Assembly: GCA_947425785.1 (NCBI GenBank)
Contig: CANEAY010000001.1
Location: 62,001 to 126,000 of the forward strand
Direction of reading: 5' to 3'
Source of the DNA: an uncultured Pseudoflavonifractor sp.
GTDB lineage: Bacteria > Bacillota > Clostridia > Oscillospirales > Oscillospiraceae
DNA: 64,000 bases
The notes below the pieces were generated by a model. That model ran no database searches. It was not told where the DNA came from and saw only the letters and a program-made list of their open reading frames with translations. Shown here piece after piece: positions 41,457 through 49,423 of this stretch; within the stretch, counting starts at the first letter, position 1; each line of letters begins with the position of its first letter. Made by a program: the position numbers and the translations under genes.

Positions 41457-42248
41457 TTATTCTATGTTTTCGGCGTGGAACTGCTCCGGGGGCAGCAGGG
41501 GGGAGAGCTCCACCAGCAGGGTGGAGAAGCCGCCGGTCATATCCTTCCGGCAGGAGGGCGTTTTCACCAGCTGGCCGGAGCTGTCCGGCTTGCGCAGGGG
41601 GAGGGAGAGGGTCACGGACAGGCCGCCCCCGGCCCGGTCGTGCCAGAGAAGGGCGCCGCCGTGGAGCTGGGCGGTCTTCTTCGCCAGCTCTATCCCCAGG
41701 CCCAGGCCGCCGGACTGCTTCAGGAAGGGGTCGTCCCCCTGGGGGACGGTGAGCTGGGGGTCGTCCCCCATGCCGGGGCCGTTATCCTCTACGGTGAGGA
41801 GGATGCGCCCGCCCTGGCTGCTGGCCCGGAGCCACACCTTTCCGCCCTGGCCCGCGGCCTGGATGGCGTTGGTGATAAGGTTCAGCAGGGCCCGCTCCAC
41901 CAGCAGGGGGTCGGCCAGAGTGGTCAGGCCGCCGGGTTCCACAGACCAGGAGAAGTCCACCTTCAGGTCGGGGGAGAGAAGGGCAAGGTTTTCCCCCAGG
42001 CGTTGGCATATCTGCGCTGTGTCGGTGAGCTCCGGCAGGAAGGGGAGAGGCCCCGGCTGGGAAAGCTCCAGATGCTGAACGGTGCGCATCAGGCGGTAGA
42101 GGGTCTGGTCGGCCATGGCAAGGCAGTCCAGATCCTGGGCGGAGCCCTTTTCCCGCACCAGGGGGGAGAGCAGGTGGCTGGCAGAGAGAAGGATATTGAC
42201 CTGTTCCCGCAGCTCCCGCAAAAGCCGCCCGTTGACCCCTTCGTCCAT
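41457..42248 (-). CDS. Soluble histidine-kinase-like ATPase
   Basis: A 263-residue protein with no membrane segment. The HATPase_c domain has N box NLITNAIQAAG, G1 VEDNGPGM and G2 GGLGLGIELAKKTAQLHGG. The N-terminal helical part (LRELREQVNILLSASHLLSP) sits where HisKA dimerisation helices are expected but lacks the usual H-E/D-L-R motif, so it may not autophosphorylate on His. No response regulator is adjacent. Start ATG 42248 follows GGAGGGG. It is divergent from gap. Confidence 0.78.
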   Translation of the reverse strand: MDEGVNGRLLRELREQVNILLSASHLLSPLVREKGSAQDLDCLAMADQTLYRLMRTVQHLELSQPGPLPFLPELTDTAQICQRLGENLALLSPDLKVDFSWSVEPGGLTTLADPLLVERALLNLITNAIQAAGQGGKVWLRASSQGGRILLTVEDNGPGMGDDPQLTVPQGDDPFLKQSGGLGLGIELAKKTAQLHGGALLWHDRAGGGLSVTLSLPLRKPDSSGQLVKTPSCRKDMTGGFSTLLVELSPLLPPEQFHAENIE

Positions 42249-42294
42249 GTCCACCCCTCCGTTTCTTCCAGTTTGCGCAGAAAGTCTTTCCGAA

Positions 42295-42323
42295 AGTATA
42301 CCAAAATATGGGCGGGGCAACAA
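42295..42323 (-). promoter_or_regulatory. Promoter of the kinase-like ATPase gene
   Basis: On the minus strand TTGTTG (42318-42323) and TATACT (42295-42300) are 17 bp apart, with TGG before the -10. Confidence 0.68.
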
Positions 42324-42439
42324 CACTTTTACCGAAAATTGTCGCATCTTGTCGAAAGTGTAAAATATGTGCCGCAAAAATTGTAAAATATTTCCCCGGA
42401 ATCAGCAAAATTCCCCTATGCAAACAGAGAGAATTGGGA

Positions 42440-42445
42440 TATAAT
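42440..42445 (+). promoter_or_regulatory. -10 element of the gap gene
   Basis: Consensus TATAAT, 47 bp before the gap start codon; no good -35 is seen at 16-18 bp. Confidence 0.5.
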
Positions 42446-42492
42446 GAGGGTCGCGAAGTATCGTTAATACAATAACAAAGGAGTTAATGAAC

Positions 42493-43509
42493 ATGAGCGT
42501 CAAAGTTGCAATCAATGGCTTCGGCCGGATCGGCCGCCTGGCCTTCCGCCAGATGTTCGGCGCCGAGGGCTACGAGATCGTGGCCATCAACGACCTGACC
42601 AGCTCCAAGATGCTGGCCCACCTGCTCAAGTATGACACCGCCCAGGGCAACTATGCCCGCAGCCACACCGTCACCTACAACGAGGGTGAGGGCGAGGAGA
42701 ACTATATCGTGGTGGACGGCAAGAAGATCATCATTTACAAGCTGGCCGACGCCGCCCAGTGCCCCTGGGGCAAGCTGGGGGTGGACGTGGTGCTGGAGTG
42801 CACCGGCTTCTACACCTCCAAGGAGAAGGCCCAGGCCCACATCAAGGCCGGCGCCCGCAAGGTGGTCATCTCCGCCCCCGCCGGCAACGACCTGCCCACC
42901 ATCGTCTTCGGCGTCAACCACACCGAGCTGAAGCCCGAGGACACCATCATCTCCGCCGCCTCCTGCACCACCAACTGCCTGGCTCCCATGGCCAAGGCCC
43001 TCAACGACCTGGCCGGCATCGAGAGCGGCATCATGACCACCGTTCACGCCTACACCGGCGACCAGATGATCCTGGACGGCCCCCAGCGCAAGGGCGACCT
43101 GCGCCGCGCCCGGGCCGGCGCCCAGAACATCGTGCCCAACTCCACCGGCGCCGCCAAGGCCATCGGCCTGGTCATCCCCGAGCTCAACGGCAAGCTCATC
43201 GGCTCCGCCCAGCGGGTGCCCACTCCCACCGGCTCCACCACCATCCTGGTGGCCAAGGTGGGCAAGGCCGTCACCAAGGAGGAGATCAACGCCTATATGA
43301 AGTCGGTAGCCAGCGACAGCTTCGGCTACAACGAGGATGAGATCGTCTCCTCCGACATCATCGGCGAGACCCACGGCTCCATCTTCGACGCCACCCAGAC
43401 CATGGTGGGCGAGGGGAACCTGGTCCAGGTAGTGGCCTGGTACGACAACGAGAACTCCTACACCAGCCAGATGGTGCGGACCATCAAGTACTTCGCCGAG
43501 CTGGGGTAA
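42493..43509 (+). CDS. gap: Glyceraldehyde-3-phosphate dehydrogenase
   Basis: A 338-residue glycolytic enzyme. It has NAD-binding INGFGRIGR, the catalytic Cys in [12 protein letters not shown], the catalytic His in TVHAYTGDQ, and the ending [14 protein letters not shown]. The ATG at 42493 has AAAGGAG nine bases upstream; another ATG at 42487 is only three bases from it. The codon use is extremely biased to C-ending codons, consistent with high expression. No pgk or tpi is adjacent. Confidence 0.96.
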   Translation: MSVKVAINGFGRIGRLAFRQMFGAEGYEIVAINDLTSSKMLAHLLKYDTAQGNYARSHTVTYNEGEGEENYIVVDGKKIIIYKLADAAQCPWGKLGVDVVLECTGFYTSKEKAQAHIKAGARKVVISAPAGNDLPTIVFGVNHTELKPEDTIISAASCTTNCLAPMAKALNDLAGIESGIMTTVHAYTGDQMILDGPQRKGDLRRARAGAQNIVPNSTGAAKAIGLVIPELNGKLIGSAQRVPTPTGSTTILVAKVGKAVTKEEINAYMKSVASDSFGYNEDEIVSSDIIGETHGSIFDATQTMVGEGNLVQVVAWYDNENSYTSQMVRTIKYFAELG

Positions 43510-43538
43510 GCCCACATACTTCCGCATAGCTGAAATGA

Positions 43539-43570
43539 GAAGGGCCGGACATCTGTCCGGCCCTTCTTTT
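43539..43570. terminator. Terminator after gap, shared with the XRE gene
   Basis: GAAGGGCCGGAC pairs with GTCCGGCCCTTC around ATCT, followed by TTTT. Confidence 0.92.
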
Positions 43571-43790
43571 ATTCGTTTTTCGGATATGGCTTCCTCACAT
43601 TGGTCAGCCCCAGTAAATAATCGACACTGGTGTGGTGGAAGGCCGCCAGCTTGATGAGCACGTCGGTGGGGATGTCCCGCTTGCCCAGCTCGTAGGAGGA
43701 GTAGCACACCTGGGTGCAGTTCAGGTATGCCGCCAGATCCTTTTGCAAAAGATCGCTGTCCTCCCGAAGATCCCGAAGCCGTTTATACAT
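43569..43790 (-). CDS. XRE-family helix-turn-helix regulator
   Basis: A 73-residue Cro/CI-type repressor. The HTH runs LQKDLAAYLNCTQVCYSSYELGKR, followed by the dimer-helix pattern PTDVLIKLAAFHHTSVDYLLGL. ATG 43790 has CAGGAGG upstream. It is divergent from the WG-repeat lipoprotein, and a long perfect inverted repeat lies between them, so it probably controls both genes. Confidence 0.9.
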   Translation of the reverse strand: MYKRLRDLREDSDLLQKDLAAYLNCTQVCYSSYELGKRDIPTDVLIKLAAFHHTSVDYLLGLTNVRKPYPKNE

Positions 43791-43831
43791 TGCGTACCTC
43801 CTGCCGTAGTGAGTATACGCAAAAGTATAGA

Positions 43832-43873
43832 TAAAACATTTTGTTTTATTGACAGACAAAACAAAATGTTTTA
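43832..43873. promoter_or_regulatory. Perfect 16-bp inverted repeat between divergent genes (putative XRE operator)
   Basis: TAAAACATTTTGTTTT (43832-43847) and its exact complement (43858-43873) flank a 10-bp spacer. The spacer holds the -35 and the right arm reaches the -10 of the plus-strand promoter, so binding there would block transcription. Confidence 0.75.
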
Positions 43874-43877
43874 TACT
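43849..43877 (+). promoter_or_regulatory. Promoter of the WG-repeat lipoprotein
   Basis: TTGACA (43849-43854) and TATACT (43872-43877) are 17 bp apart, inside the inverted repeat. Confidence 0.82.
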
Positions 43878-43928
43878 GGCGGGGAAGACCTGCGAAGTCT
43901 ATCAAAAAAGAGAGAGGAAAGACGGATC

Positions 43929-45260
43929 ATGGAGAGAGGAAAGAAGAGGGGGGCGGCGCTCCTTCTGGCCGGACTGATGACCTGCTCCGCGGTGCTTTTG
44001 TCGGCCTGCGGAAGCGGGGGGGACAAGGAGGCCGCAGACAAGCCGGCGGCGAGTGCGGCGCCCGCCGAAGAAAGCACCTTCGCGGAGACACAGGCTCCCG
44101 CGGAGGAGAGCAGTCCGGCAGAAGAACTTACCGGCTCCCGGACGCTGTTCCGGCAGGGACTGCTGGCGGTCTGCAGCGGGGATAAGTGGGGCTATGTGGA
44201 CGAGAGCGGACATTACGTGATCAATCCTCAATTTGACGAGGCGGCGGCTTTTACGGAAAATGGCCTGGCACGGGTAGTGATCGGGGGACAGACAGGCTTT
44301 ATCAACACGACAGGAGCTTATGCGGTAAATCCCCAGTTCGAATATGCCGAGGACTTTGACGCGAGCGGTCTGGCCTTGGTCAGTGCGGGCGGAAAATACG
44401 GCTACATCGACAGCACCGGCAGCTATGTCATCAATCCCCAGTTTGACGATGCGTTTCCGTTCCAGGACAGTGAGCTTGCGCGGGTCTATGCAGGGGGAAA
44501 GTACGGCTTTATTGATAAGAAGGGCAGTTACGTCATCAATCCCCAGTTTGACTATGTGAACTTTTTTGACACCAATGGGCTGGCGTCTGTGCAGGCGGGT
44601 GACCGAATGGGGTATATCGATAAAACCGGGACTTACGTCATCAACCCGCAATTTGATCTGGCCTACAATTTTACAGGCAATGGTCTTGCGCGCGTGATGT
44701 CCGGTGACAAATGGGGATATATCAATGAGAGCGGCGCCTATGTGATCAATCCCCAGTTTGATTTTGCGGCAGCCTTTGAAAATGGAGACTATGCCGGCGT
44801 GATGGTGGGGGATAAGGTGGGGTATATCGACAGTACCGGCGTCTACGTGATCAATCCCCAGTTTGACGATGCATTCCCCTTCAGTGAGGGCGCTGCGGTA
44901 GTGCAGCTTGGCGGAAAGTACGGTCTGATCGATGAAAAGGGCACCTATATCGTCAATCCCCAATACAGCGATATGGGAGAGAAGATATCCTGCGGGCTGG
45001 TCTGGTTTGCCAACGACGATGGCAGGCTGGGCTATATGGATGCCACGGGGAAGGAGGTCATCCCCGCCCAGTTCAATTACCTTGTTCCCGGCTACGATTG
45101 GGAGTATGACTACTATGATGAGGAGCTTGCCTACGGCGGCAGTGACTTCTATGACGACGGCTATGCAGTCGTTCGGATGGGTTCTGCCTACGGCGTGATC
45201 AACAAGGCGGGGTCATATATCATCAACCCCCAGTTCGATGATGTGGGTTTGCCCCAATAA
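43929..45260 (+). CDS. Lipoprotein with ten WG beta-repeats
   Basis: A 443-residue lipoprotein: signal peptide with lipobox LLSAC, then a low-complexity Ala/Glu/Pro linker (about 35-75). About ten repeats of some 35 residues follow, with core GYIDSTGSYVINPQFDDAFPF (WG-repeat family, PF14903-like). The last three repeats are more divergent. WG proteins are surface or periplasmic and of unknown function. GC content is visibly lower than in neighbours (AAT, TTT, TAT codons are frequent), suggesting acquisition. Expression is probably set by the divergent XRE regulator. Confidence 0.9.
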   Translation: MERGKKRGAALLLAGLMTCSAVLLSACGSGGDKEAADKPAASAAPAEESTFAETQAPAEESSPAEELTGSRTLFRQGLLAVCSGDKWGYVDESGHYVINPQFDEAAAFTENGLARVVIGGQTGFINTTGAYAVNPQFEYAEDFDASGLALVSAGGKYGYIDSTGSYVINPQFDDAFPFQDSELARVYAGGKYGFIDKKGSYVINPQFDYVNFFDTNGLASVQAGDRMGYIDKTGTYVINPQFDLAYNFTGNGLARVMSGDKWGYINESGAYVINPQFDFAAAFENGDYAGVMVGDKVGYIDSTGVYVINPQFDDAFPFSEGAAVVQLGGKYGLIDEKGTYIVNPQYSDMGEKISCGLVWFANDDGRLGYMDATGKEVIPAQFNYLVPGYDWEYDYYDEELAYGGSDFYDDGYAVVRMGSAYGVINKAGSYIINPQFDDVGLPQ

Positions 45261-45317
45261 AATGCAGAGAAAATCGCTGTACATGGGGATTATATCCCCT
45301 TAATAAAAGAGATTATA

Positions 45318-45349
45318 ACCCCCATACTGATTGATGTCAATATGGGGGT
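45318..45349 (+). promoter_or_regulatory. Inverted repeat overlapping the ribosome site of the second XRE gene
   Basis: ACCCCCATA (45318-45326) and TATGGGGGT (45341-45349) are perfect 9-bp arms with a 14-nt spacer. The right arm contains the GGGGGTGAG ribosome site. It may be a protein operator or a hairpin that hides the site. A smaller GGGGAT/ATCCCC dyad lies at 45285-45299. Confidence 0.55.
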
Positions 45350-45359
45350 GAGATGTCCT

Positions 45360-45563
45360 TTGATAACCTTTGAGCGTTTGTGGATGACCATGGAAAAACG
45401 TGGTGTGACCACATATCAACTAAGGGAACGGTGCGGCATCGACAGCAAAACGATCCGCCGCCTTCGGGCAAATGAAAATATAGAGACGAAAACGCTGGAT
45501 AAACTGTGCGCGGCATTGTCGTGCCGTATTGAAGATATTGTGGAATATAAAGATGAGCTTTAA
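45360..45563 (+). CDS. Small XRE/Cro-type regulator (YozG-like)
   Basis: A 67-residue HTH protein: ITFERLWMTMEKRGVTTYQLRE, then CGIDSKTIRRLRANENI as recognition region and TLDKLCAALSCRIEDIVEY. The TTG at 45360 gives the family's usual N-terminus and has GGGGGTGAG upstream; an in-frame ATG at 45342 would add six residues. It ends in a shared terminator. AT-rich like the WG gene, so both may have arrived together. Confidence 0.82.
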   Translation: MITFERLWMTMEKRGVTTYQLRERCGIDSKTIRRLRANENIETKTLDKLCAALSCRIEDIVEYKDEL

Positions 45564-45579
45564 GACTGAAACGGGCGTA

Positions 45580-45617
45580 AAAAAGCTGTGGGCGGATATT
45601 CCCGCCCACAGCTTTTT
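45580..45617. terminator. Bidirectional terminator between the XRE and NYN genes
   Basis: AAAAAGCTGTGGGCGG pairs with CCGCCCACAGCTTTTT around ATATTC. Confidence 0.93.
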
Positions 45618-45624
45618 TATTGTT

Positions 45625-46380
45625 TCAGGCGCCGCGGGAGGTGCGGTCGCGGACGTAGATGTGCTTGACGTTGGGGACGCTGGTGGGGCGGGCGTCGATC
45701 TCGAAGCGGTCGATGGACTTGACCAGGGTGGTCAGCTTCTCGAAGCCGTAGTTCCGGGGGTCGAAGTCGGGCTGCCGCCGGGGCAGGATGTTGCCCAGTT
45801 CCCCCATGAAGGCCCAGCCGTCCTCGTCGGACACGTCATGGATGGTGGAGGCGATGAGTTGGACGATGGCCTGGGGGATGGGCCTCCGGGTGAAGGGATA
45901 GTGGGGGTGGGGAGCCTCCTTCTCCGCCGCCTTTTCCTCGGCGCCCCGGATGACCTCCACATAGATGAACTTGTCGCAGGCCACGATGAAGGGGGTGGGG
46001 GTCTTGCGCTCCCCGATGCCGTAGACCTTCAGGCCCGCCTCCCGGAGGCGGAGGGCCAGGCGGGTGAAGTCGGAGTCGCTGGTGACCAGGACGAAGCCGT
46101 CCACCTGGTGGGAGTAGAGGATGTCCATGGCGTCGATGATCATGGCCGAGTCGGTGGAGTTTTTCCCGGAGGTGTAGCTGTACTGCTGGATGGGAATGAG
46201 GGCGTTTTCCAGCAGGAGGGGCTTCCAGGAGCCCATATTGTCCATGGTCCAGTCCCCGTAGATGCGCTTGACGGTGGGGGTGCCGTACTTGACGCACTCC
46301 GCCATGATCTCGGTCAGGGCGGTGCGGGGGGCGTTGTCCGCGTCGATGAGGACGGCAAGGCGCAGTTCCGCAGTCTCCAT
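45625..46380 (-). CDS. NYN-domain (PIN-like) putative ribonuclease with C-terminal OST-HTH/LOTUS-type region
   Basis: A 251-residue LabA/YacP-like protein. The NYN domain (about 5-150) has acidic active-site residues in VLIDADN, KNSTDSAMIIDAMD and VTSDSDFTRLA. The C-terminal part (about 170-245; AIVQLIASTIHDVSDEDGWA, LGNILPRRQPDFDPRNYG) matches a LOTUS/OST-HTH fold that binds RNA. Probably an RNase or RNA-processing factor; target unknown. Confidence 0.88.
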   Translation of the reverse strand: METAELRLAVLIDADNAPRTALTEIMAECVKYGTPTVKRIYGDWTMDNMGSWKPLLLENALIPIQQYSYTSGKNSTDSAMIIDAMDILYSHQVDGFVLVTSDSDFTRLALRLREAGLKVYGIGERKTPTPFIVACDKFIYVEVIRGAEEKAAEKEAPHPHYPFTRRPIPQAIVQLIASTIHDVSDEDGWAFMGELGNILPRRQPDFDPRNYGFEKLTTLVKSIDRFEIDARPTSVPNVKHIYVRDRTSRGA

Positions 46381-46393
46381 GGCCCGCCCTCCC

Positions 46394-47203
46394 TTAGTCG
46401 CTGAGGACGAAGTGGCAGAAGCGGAGCATCTCGAACCAGTCGTCGGAGGAGAAGCAGACGTTTTTATCGTCCTCCAGCACGGCGCCGGGGTAGAAGCTCT
46501 TGGAGTAGGCGGTGGGGTGCTCCCGGAAGCGGACGGTCATCTCAAAGAAGTCGGGCATGGGCACCAGGCAGTGCTTGGCGTTCTTGACGGCCTTTTTGGC
46601 ACCGTCCTTGATGGCCTTCACCGCCACGTCGGGGTGGAGGGAGACGGTGGCGCCGCCACGGCCCTCGTTCACCGCCACGGTGGTGATGCCGGGGATGAAG
46701 TCCTGGGCGAAGTCACACAGGGTCTTGTCACCGGAGAGGAATACCACGGGGACGCCATAGTAGCCGGCGGTGTAGGCGTTCATCATAAACTCGCTCATGC
46801 GCACGCCGTTGAGGGTGACGTACTCGTTGCGCAGGTTCATGGTGTGGCTCAGGGGGTTGCCGCCGCAGGCGGCCCAGGAGTGGTAGCCGGTGAAGAGCAC
46901 CGCGCCGAAGTCGCCGGTATCCAGGCCGCTCATCATGGTCAGGGGATCGCCGGACCAGCCCCGCATGATGCGGGCGCACTCGGGCAGGGCAGCGGGATCC
47001 AGGTTGCGGGCGGAGTCGTGGGCGTCCTTGACGAAGATGGCGCTGTCCTTGTCGGCGGCCAGGACACCGTCACAGGCGGCCCGGACCTCCCGGATCATCT
47101 GCTTCTGGAAGGGGACGTAGTCCCGGGGGGTGGAGCGCTCGGTCTCCGCCCAGTTGGTGATGCCGCAGGTGCCCTCGATGTCGGCGCTGATAAATACGTT
47201 CAT
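46394..47203 (-). CDS. M55-family zinc D-aminopeptidase (DppA-like)
   Basis: A 269-residue metallopeptidase. Zn ligands are visible as D8 and E10 (SADIEG), H62 (DAHDS), H108 (GYHSWA) and a Glu in RMSEFMMN. B. subtilis DppA forms a decamer that releases D-amino acids, likely for recycling wall D-Ala. It starts 14 bp after the opposite flank of the NYN gene on the same strand and may be co-transcribed with it. Confidence 0.9.
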   Translation of the reverse strand: MNVFISADIEGTCGITNWAETERSTPRDYVPFQKQMIREVRAACDGVLAADKDSAIFVKDAHDSARNLDPAALPECARIMRGWSGDPLTMMSGLDTGDFGAVLFTGYHSWAACGGNPLSHTMNLRNEYVTLNGVRMSEFMMNAYTAGYYGVPVVFLSGDKTLCDFAQDFIPGITTVAVNEGRGGATVSLHPDVAVKAIKDGAKKAVKNAKHCLVPMPDFFEMTVRFREHPTAYSKSFYPGAVLEDDKNVCFSSDDWFEMLRFCHFVLSD

Positions 47204-47276
47204 GGGGATTCCTCCTTGATTTTAGCTTCGTAAAAATCATTATAGAGCAAGGCCGGGGGGAATGCAAGGAACATGA

Positions 47277-47305
47277 TTGAAATTTTCCCCGGAACCAAGT
47301 ATAAT
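47277..47305 (+). promoter_or_regulatory. Promoter of mutY-tdk
   Basis: TTGAAA (47277-47282) and TATAAT (47300-47305) are 17 bp apart, 37 bp before mutY. Confidence 0.85.
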
Positions 47306-47341
47306 GGGACGAGCATAAAAAGCGGGGGGAGGGGTGCGGAG

Positions 47342-48364
47342 ATGAAGGAGCTGGAGGCCCTGCCCATCCCTTTGCTGCGCTGGTACCGGGACAACGCCCG
47401 GGTGCTGCCCTGGCGCAGCGACCCCACCCCCTATCACGTCTGGGTGTCGGAGATCATGCTCCAGCAGACCCGGGTGGCGGCGGTGCTGGGGTACTATGGG
47501 CGGTTCATGGAGGCCCTGCCCACGGTGGCCGACCTGGCGGAGTGCGGCGGGGACGAGCTGATGAAGCTGTGGCAGGGGCTGGGCTACTACAGCCGGGCCA
47601 GGAATCTGCAGCGGGCGGCCCGGCAGGTGATGGAGGACTTCGGCGGGGAATTTCCCAACACCTACGGGGACATCCGCACCCTCCACGGGGTGGGGGACTA
47701 CACCGCGGGGGCCATCTCCTCCATCGCCTTCGGCATCCCCGTCCCGGCGGTGGACGGCAACGTGCTGCGGGTGGTGAGCCGCCTCACCGCCGACCGGCGG
47801 GACGTGACGCGCCCGGAGACCAAGGCCGCCTTCACCGGGGCACTGCGGCAGGTCATGCCCACCGACGCCCCGGGGGACTTCAACCAGGCGCTGATGGAGC
47901 TGGGGGCCACGGTGTGCCTGCCCAACGGCGCGCCCCTGTGCGAAAAATGTCCGGCAGGGGACTTCTGCGCCGCACGGCGGGAGGGCATCGCCCAGGAGCT
48001 GCCGGTGAAAGCGCCAAAGAAGGCGCGGCGGGTGGAGGAGCGCAATGTATGGCTCATTTTCCGCCAGGGGAAGGTGGCTCTGCGCCGCCGGGGGGAGAAG
48101 GGCCTGCTGGCGGGGCTTTGGGAGTACCCCAACGACCTGGCCCCCTGCGGCTGTCCCGTGGCGGGGGAGGCCGCCTTCGCCGGGCAGGGGAAGCACATTT
48201 TCACCCACATCGAGTGGCGGATGAGCGCCTATACCGTCCTGGCGGCGGGGGAGGAGCTCCCGGAGGGGTGGGTGTGGGCAGACCGGGCCGCCCTGGGGAG
48301 GGACTACGCCGTCCCCAGCGCCTTTGCCCCCTTTGGCCACATCGTTCAGGAACACATCAGATAA
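47342..48364 (+). CDS. mutY: A/G-specific adenine glycosylase
   Basis: A 340-residue DNA glycosylase that removes A opposite 8-oxoG. E37 (SEIMLQQTRV) and D138 (AVDGNV) match the catalytic pair of E. coli MutY. The helix-hairpin-helix is LHGVGDYTAGAI. The 4Fe-4S cluster cysteines read C-x7-C-x2-C-x5-C, one residue longer in the first loop than the usual x6. The C-terminal NUDIX-like domain recognises 8-oxoG. ATG 47342 follows a GGAG-rich site. Confidence 0.94.
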   Translation: MKELEALPIPLLRWYRDNARVLPWRSDPTPYHVWVSEIMLQQTRVAAVLGYYGRFMEALPTVADLAECGGDELMKLWQGLGYYSRARNLQRAARQVMEDFGGEFPNTYGDIRTLHGVGDYTAGAISSIAFGIPVPAVDGNVLRVVSRLTADRRDVTRPETKAAFTGALRQVMPTDAPGDFNQALMELGATVCLPNGAPLCEKCPAGDFCAARREGIAQELPVKAPKKARRVEERNVWLIFRQGKVALRRRGEKGLLAGLWEYPNDLAPCGCPVAGEAAFAGQGKHIFTHIEWRMSAYTVLAAGEELPEGWVWADRAALGRDYAVPSAFAPFGHIVQEHIR

Positions 48365-48393
48365 ACACCAACAAAGAAAAGGTGGAATGACAT

Positions 48394-48966
48394 ATGGCAA
48401 AGCTCTATTTCCGGTACGGCGTGATGGGCTCCTCCAAGTCGGCCAACGCCCTGATGGTGCGCTACAACTACGAGGAGCGGGGGCAGAAGGCCCTGATGGT
48501 GAAGCCCGACATCGACCAGCGGGAGGGGAAGGCCATCGTCAACTCCCGCATCGGCCTCAACTACCCCTGCATCTGGTTCGATGAGCTGCGCTCCATGTCC
48601 CCCGGGGAGATCAGGGAGTGGCAGTGCATCATCGTGGACGAGGCCCAGTTTCTGAACCGGGAGGAGGTCAGATTCCTCACCGACGTGGTGGATGATATGG
48701 GGGTGCCCGTCATCTGCTACGGCCTGCGGGCCGACTTCAAGGGCGACCTCTTCCCCGGCTCCGAGGCCCTGCTGGCCTGGGCGGACATCATCGAGGAGGT
48801 CAAGACCATCTGCTGGTGCGGCCGAAAGGCCATCTGCAATGCCCGCTTCGACGAGACCGGAAAGGTGCTCAAGGAGGGGGAGCAGGTGGTGCTGGGGGCC
48901 AACGACAAGTATATCGGCCTGTGCCGCAGGCACTGGAAAGAGGGCAAACTGGGGCCGGACACCTAA
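48394..48966 (+). CDS. tdk: Thymidine kinase, type II
   Basis: A 190-residue kinase for thymidine salvage. The P-loop is GVMGSSKS, with Ser where most tdk enzymes have Gly before the Lys. Walker B is IIVDEAQF. The zinc cysteines begin at CWCGRKAICNARF and end at GLCRRHW. It lies 29 bp after mutY on the same strand and probably shares the promoter. Confidence 0.93.
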   Translation: MAKLYFRYGVMGSSKSANALMVRYNYEERGQKALMVKPDIDQREGKAIVNSRIGLNYPCIWFDELRSMSPGEIREWQCIIVDEAQFLNREEVRFLTDVVDDMGVPVICYGLRADFKGDLFPGSEALLAWADIIEEVKTICWCGRKAICNARFDETGKVLKEGEQVVLGANDKYIGLCRRHWKEGKLGPDT

Positions 48967-48972
48967 AGGGGC

Positions 48973-49311
48973 TTACAGCTTCTTTGCCGCCGGGTCCTCC
49001 ATCAGGCAGAGCTCCAGCAGCTCCGCCAGGTCGGCGGGCTTGACGTCGGCGGGGTCCTCGTACTCCAGCTTGCTCACAAGGGCAAAGGTGAAGCCGGCCT
49101 CTCCGTGGGCGTTCCACAGCGTCTGGAGCTGTTTGTTCCGGTGGAGCCCTCCCTCCAGCTGGAAGCGGTGGCGGTTGAACCAGGTGGAAGTATCTTTGGC
49201 GATGTCGTAGAACTTCTCGCCGGTGGCGGTGCAGGTGATGGACATGACCCCCATTTCGGGGCGGCGCTCCTTCCACTGGGAGATGAGCTCTTTCTTTTGG
49301 TTTTTGTCCAT
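48973..49311 (-). CDS. GIY-YIG nuclease-like family protein
   Basis: A 112-residue protein starting at ATG 49311 (AGGAGGGATCCC upstream). The pattern MGVMSITCTATGEKFYDIAKDT, then FNRHRFQLEGGLHRNKQLQTLWNAHGEAGF, follows a GIY-YIG-related fold, but the GIY and YIG motifs themselves are not conserved, so nuclease activity is doubtful. It is convergent with tdk, with only 6 bp between, and divergent from uvrC. Confidence 0.7.
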   Translation of the reverse strand: MDKNQKKELISQWKERRPEMGVMSITCTATGEKFYDIAKDTSTWFNRHRFQLEGGLHRNKQLQTLWNAHGEAGFTFALVSKLEYEDPADVKPADLAELLELCLMEDPAAKKL

Positions 49312-49423
49312 TTTGGGATCCCTCCTGAAAATTTTGGCTTGTGGGGCGATTATATCATTTTTTGCCCGGGGGCCGCAACGCATTACGGAGAGATATCATA
49401 AAAAATAACCAGGGGGTGGGGAC

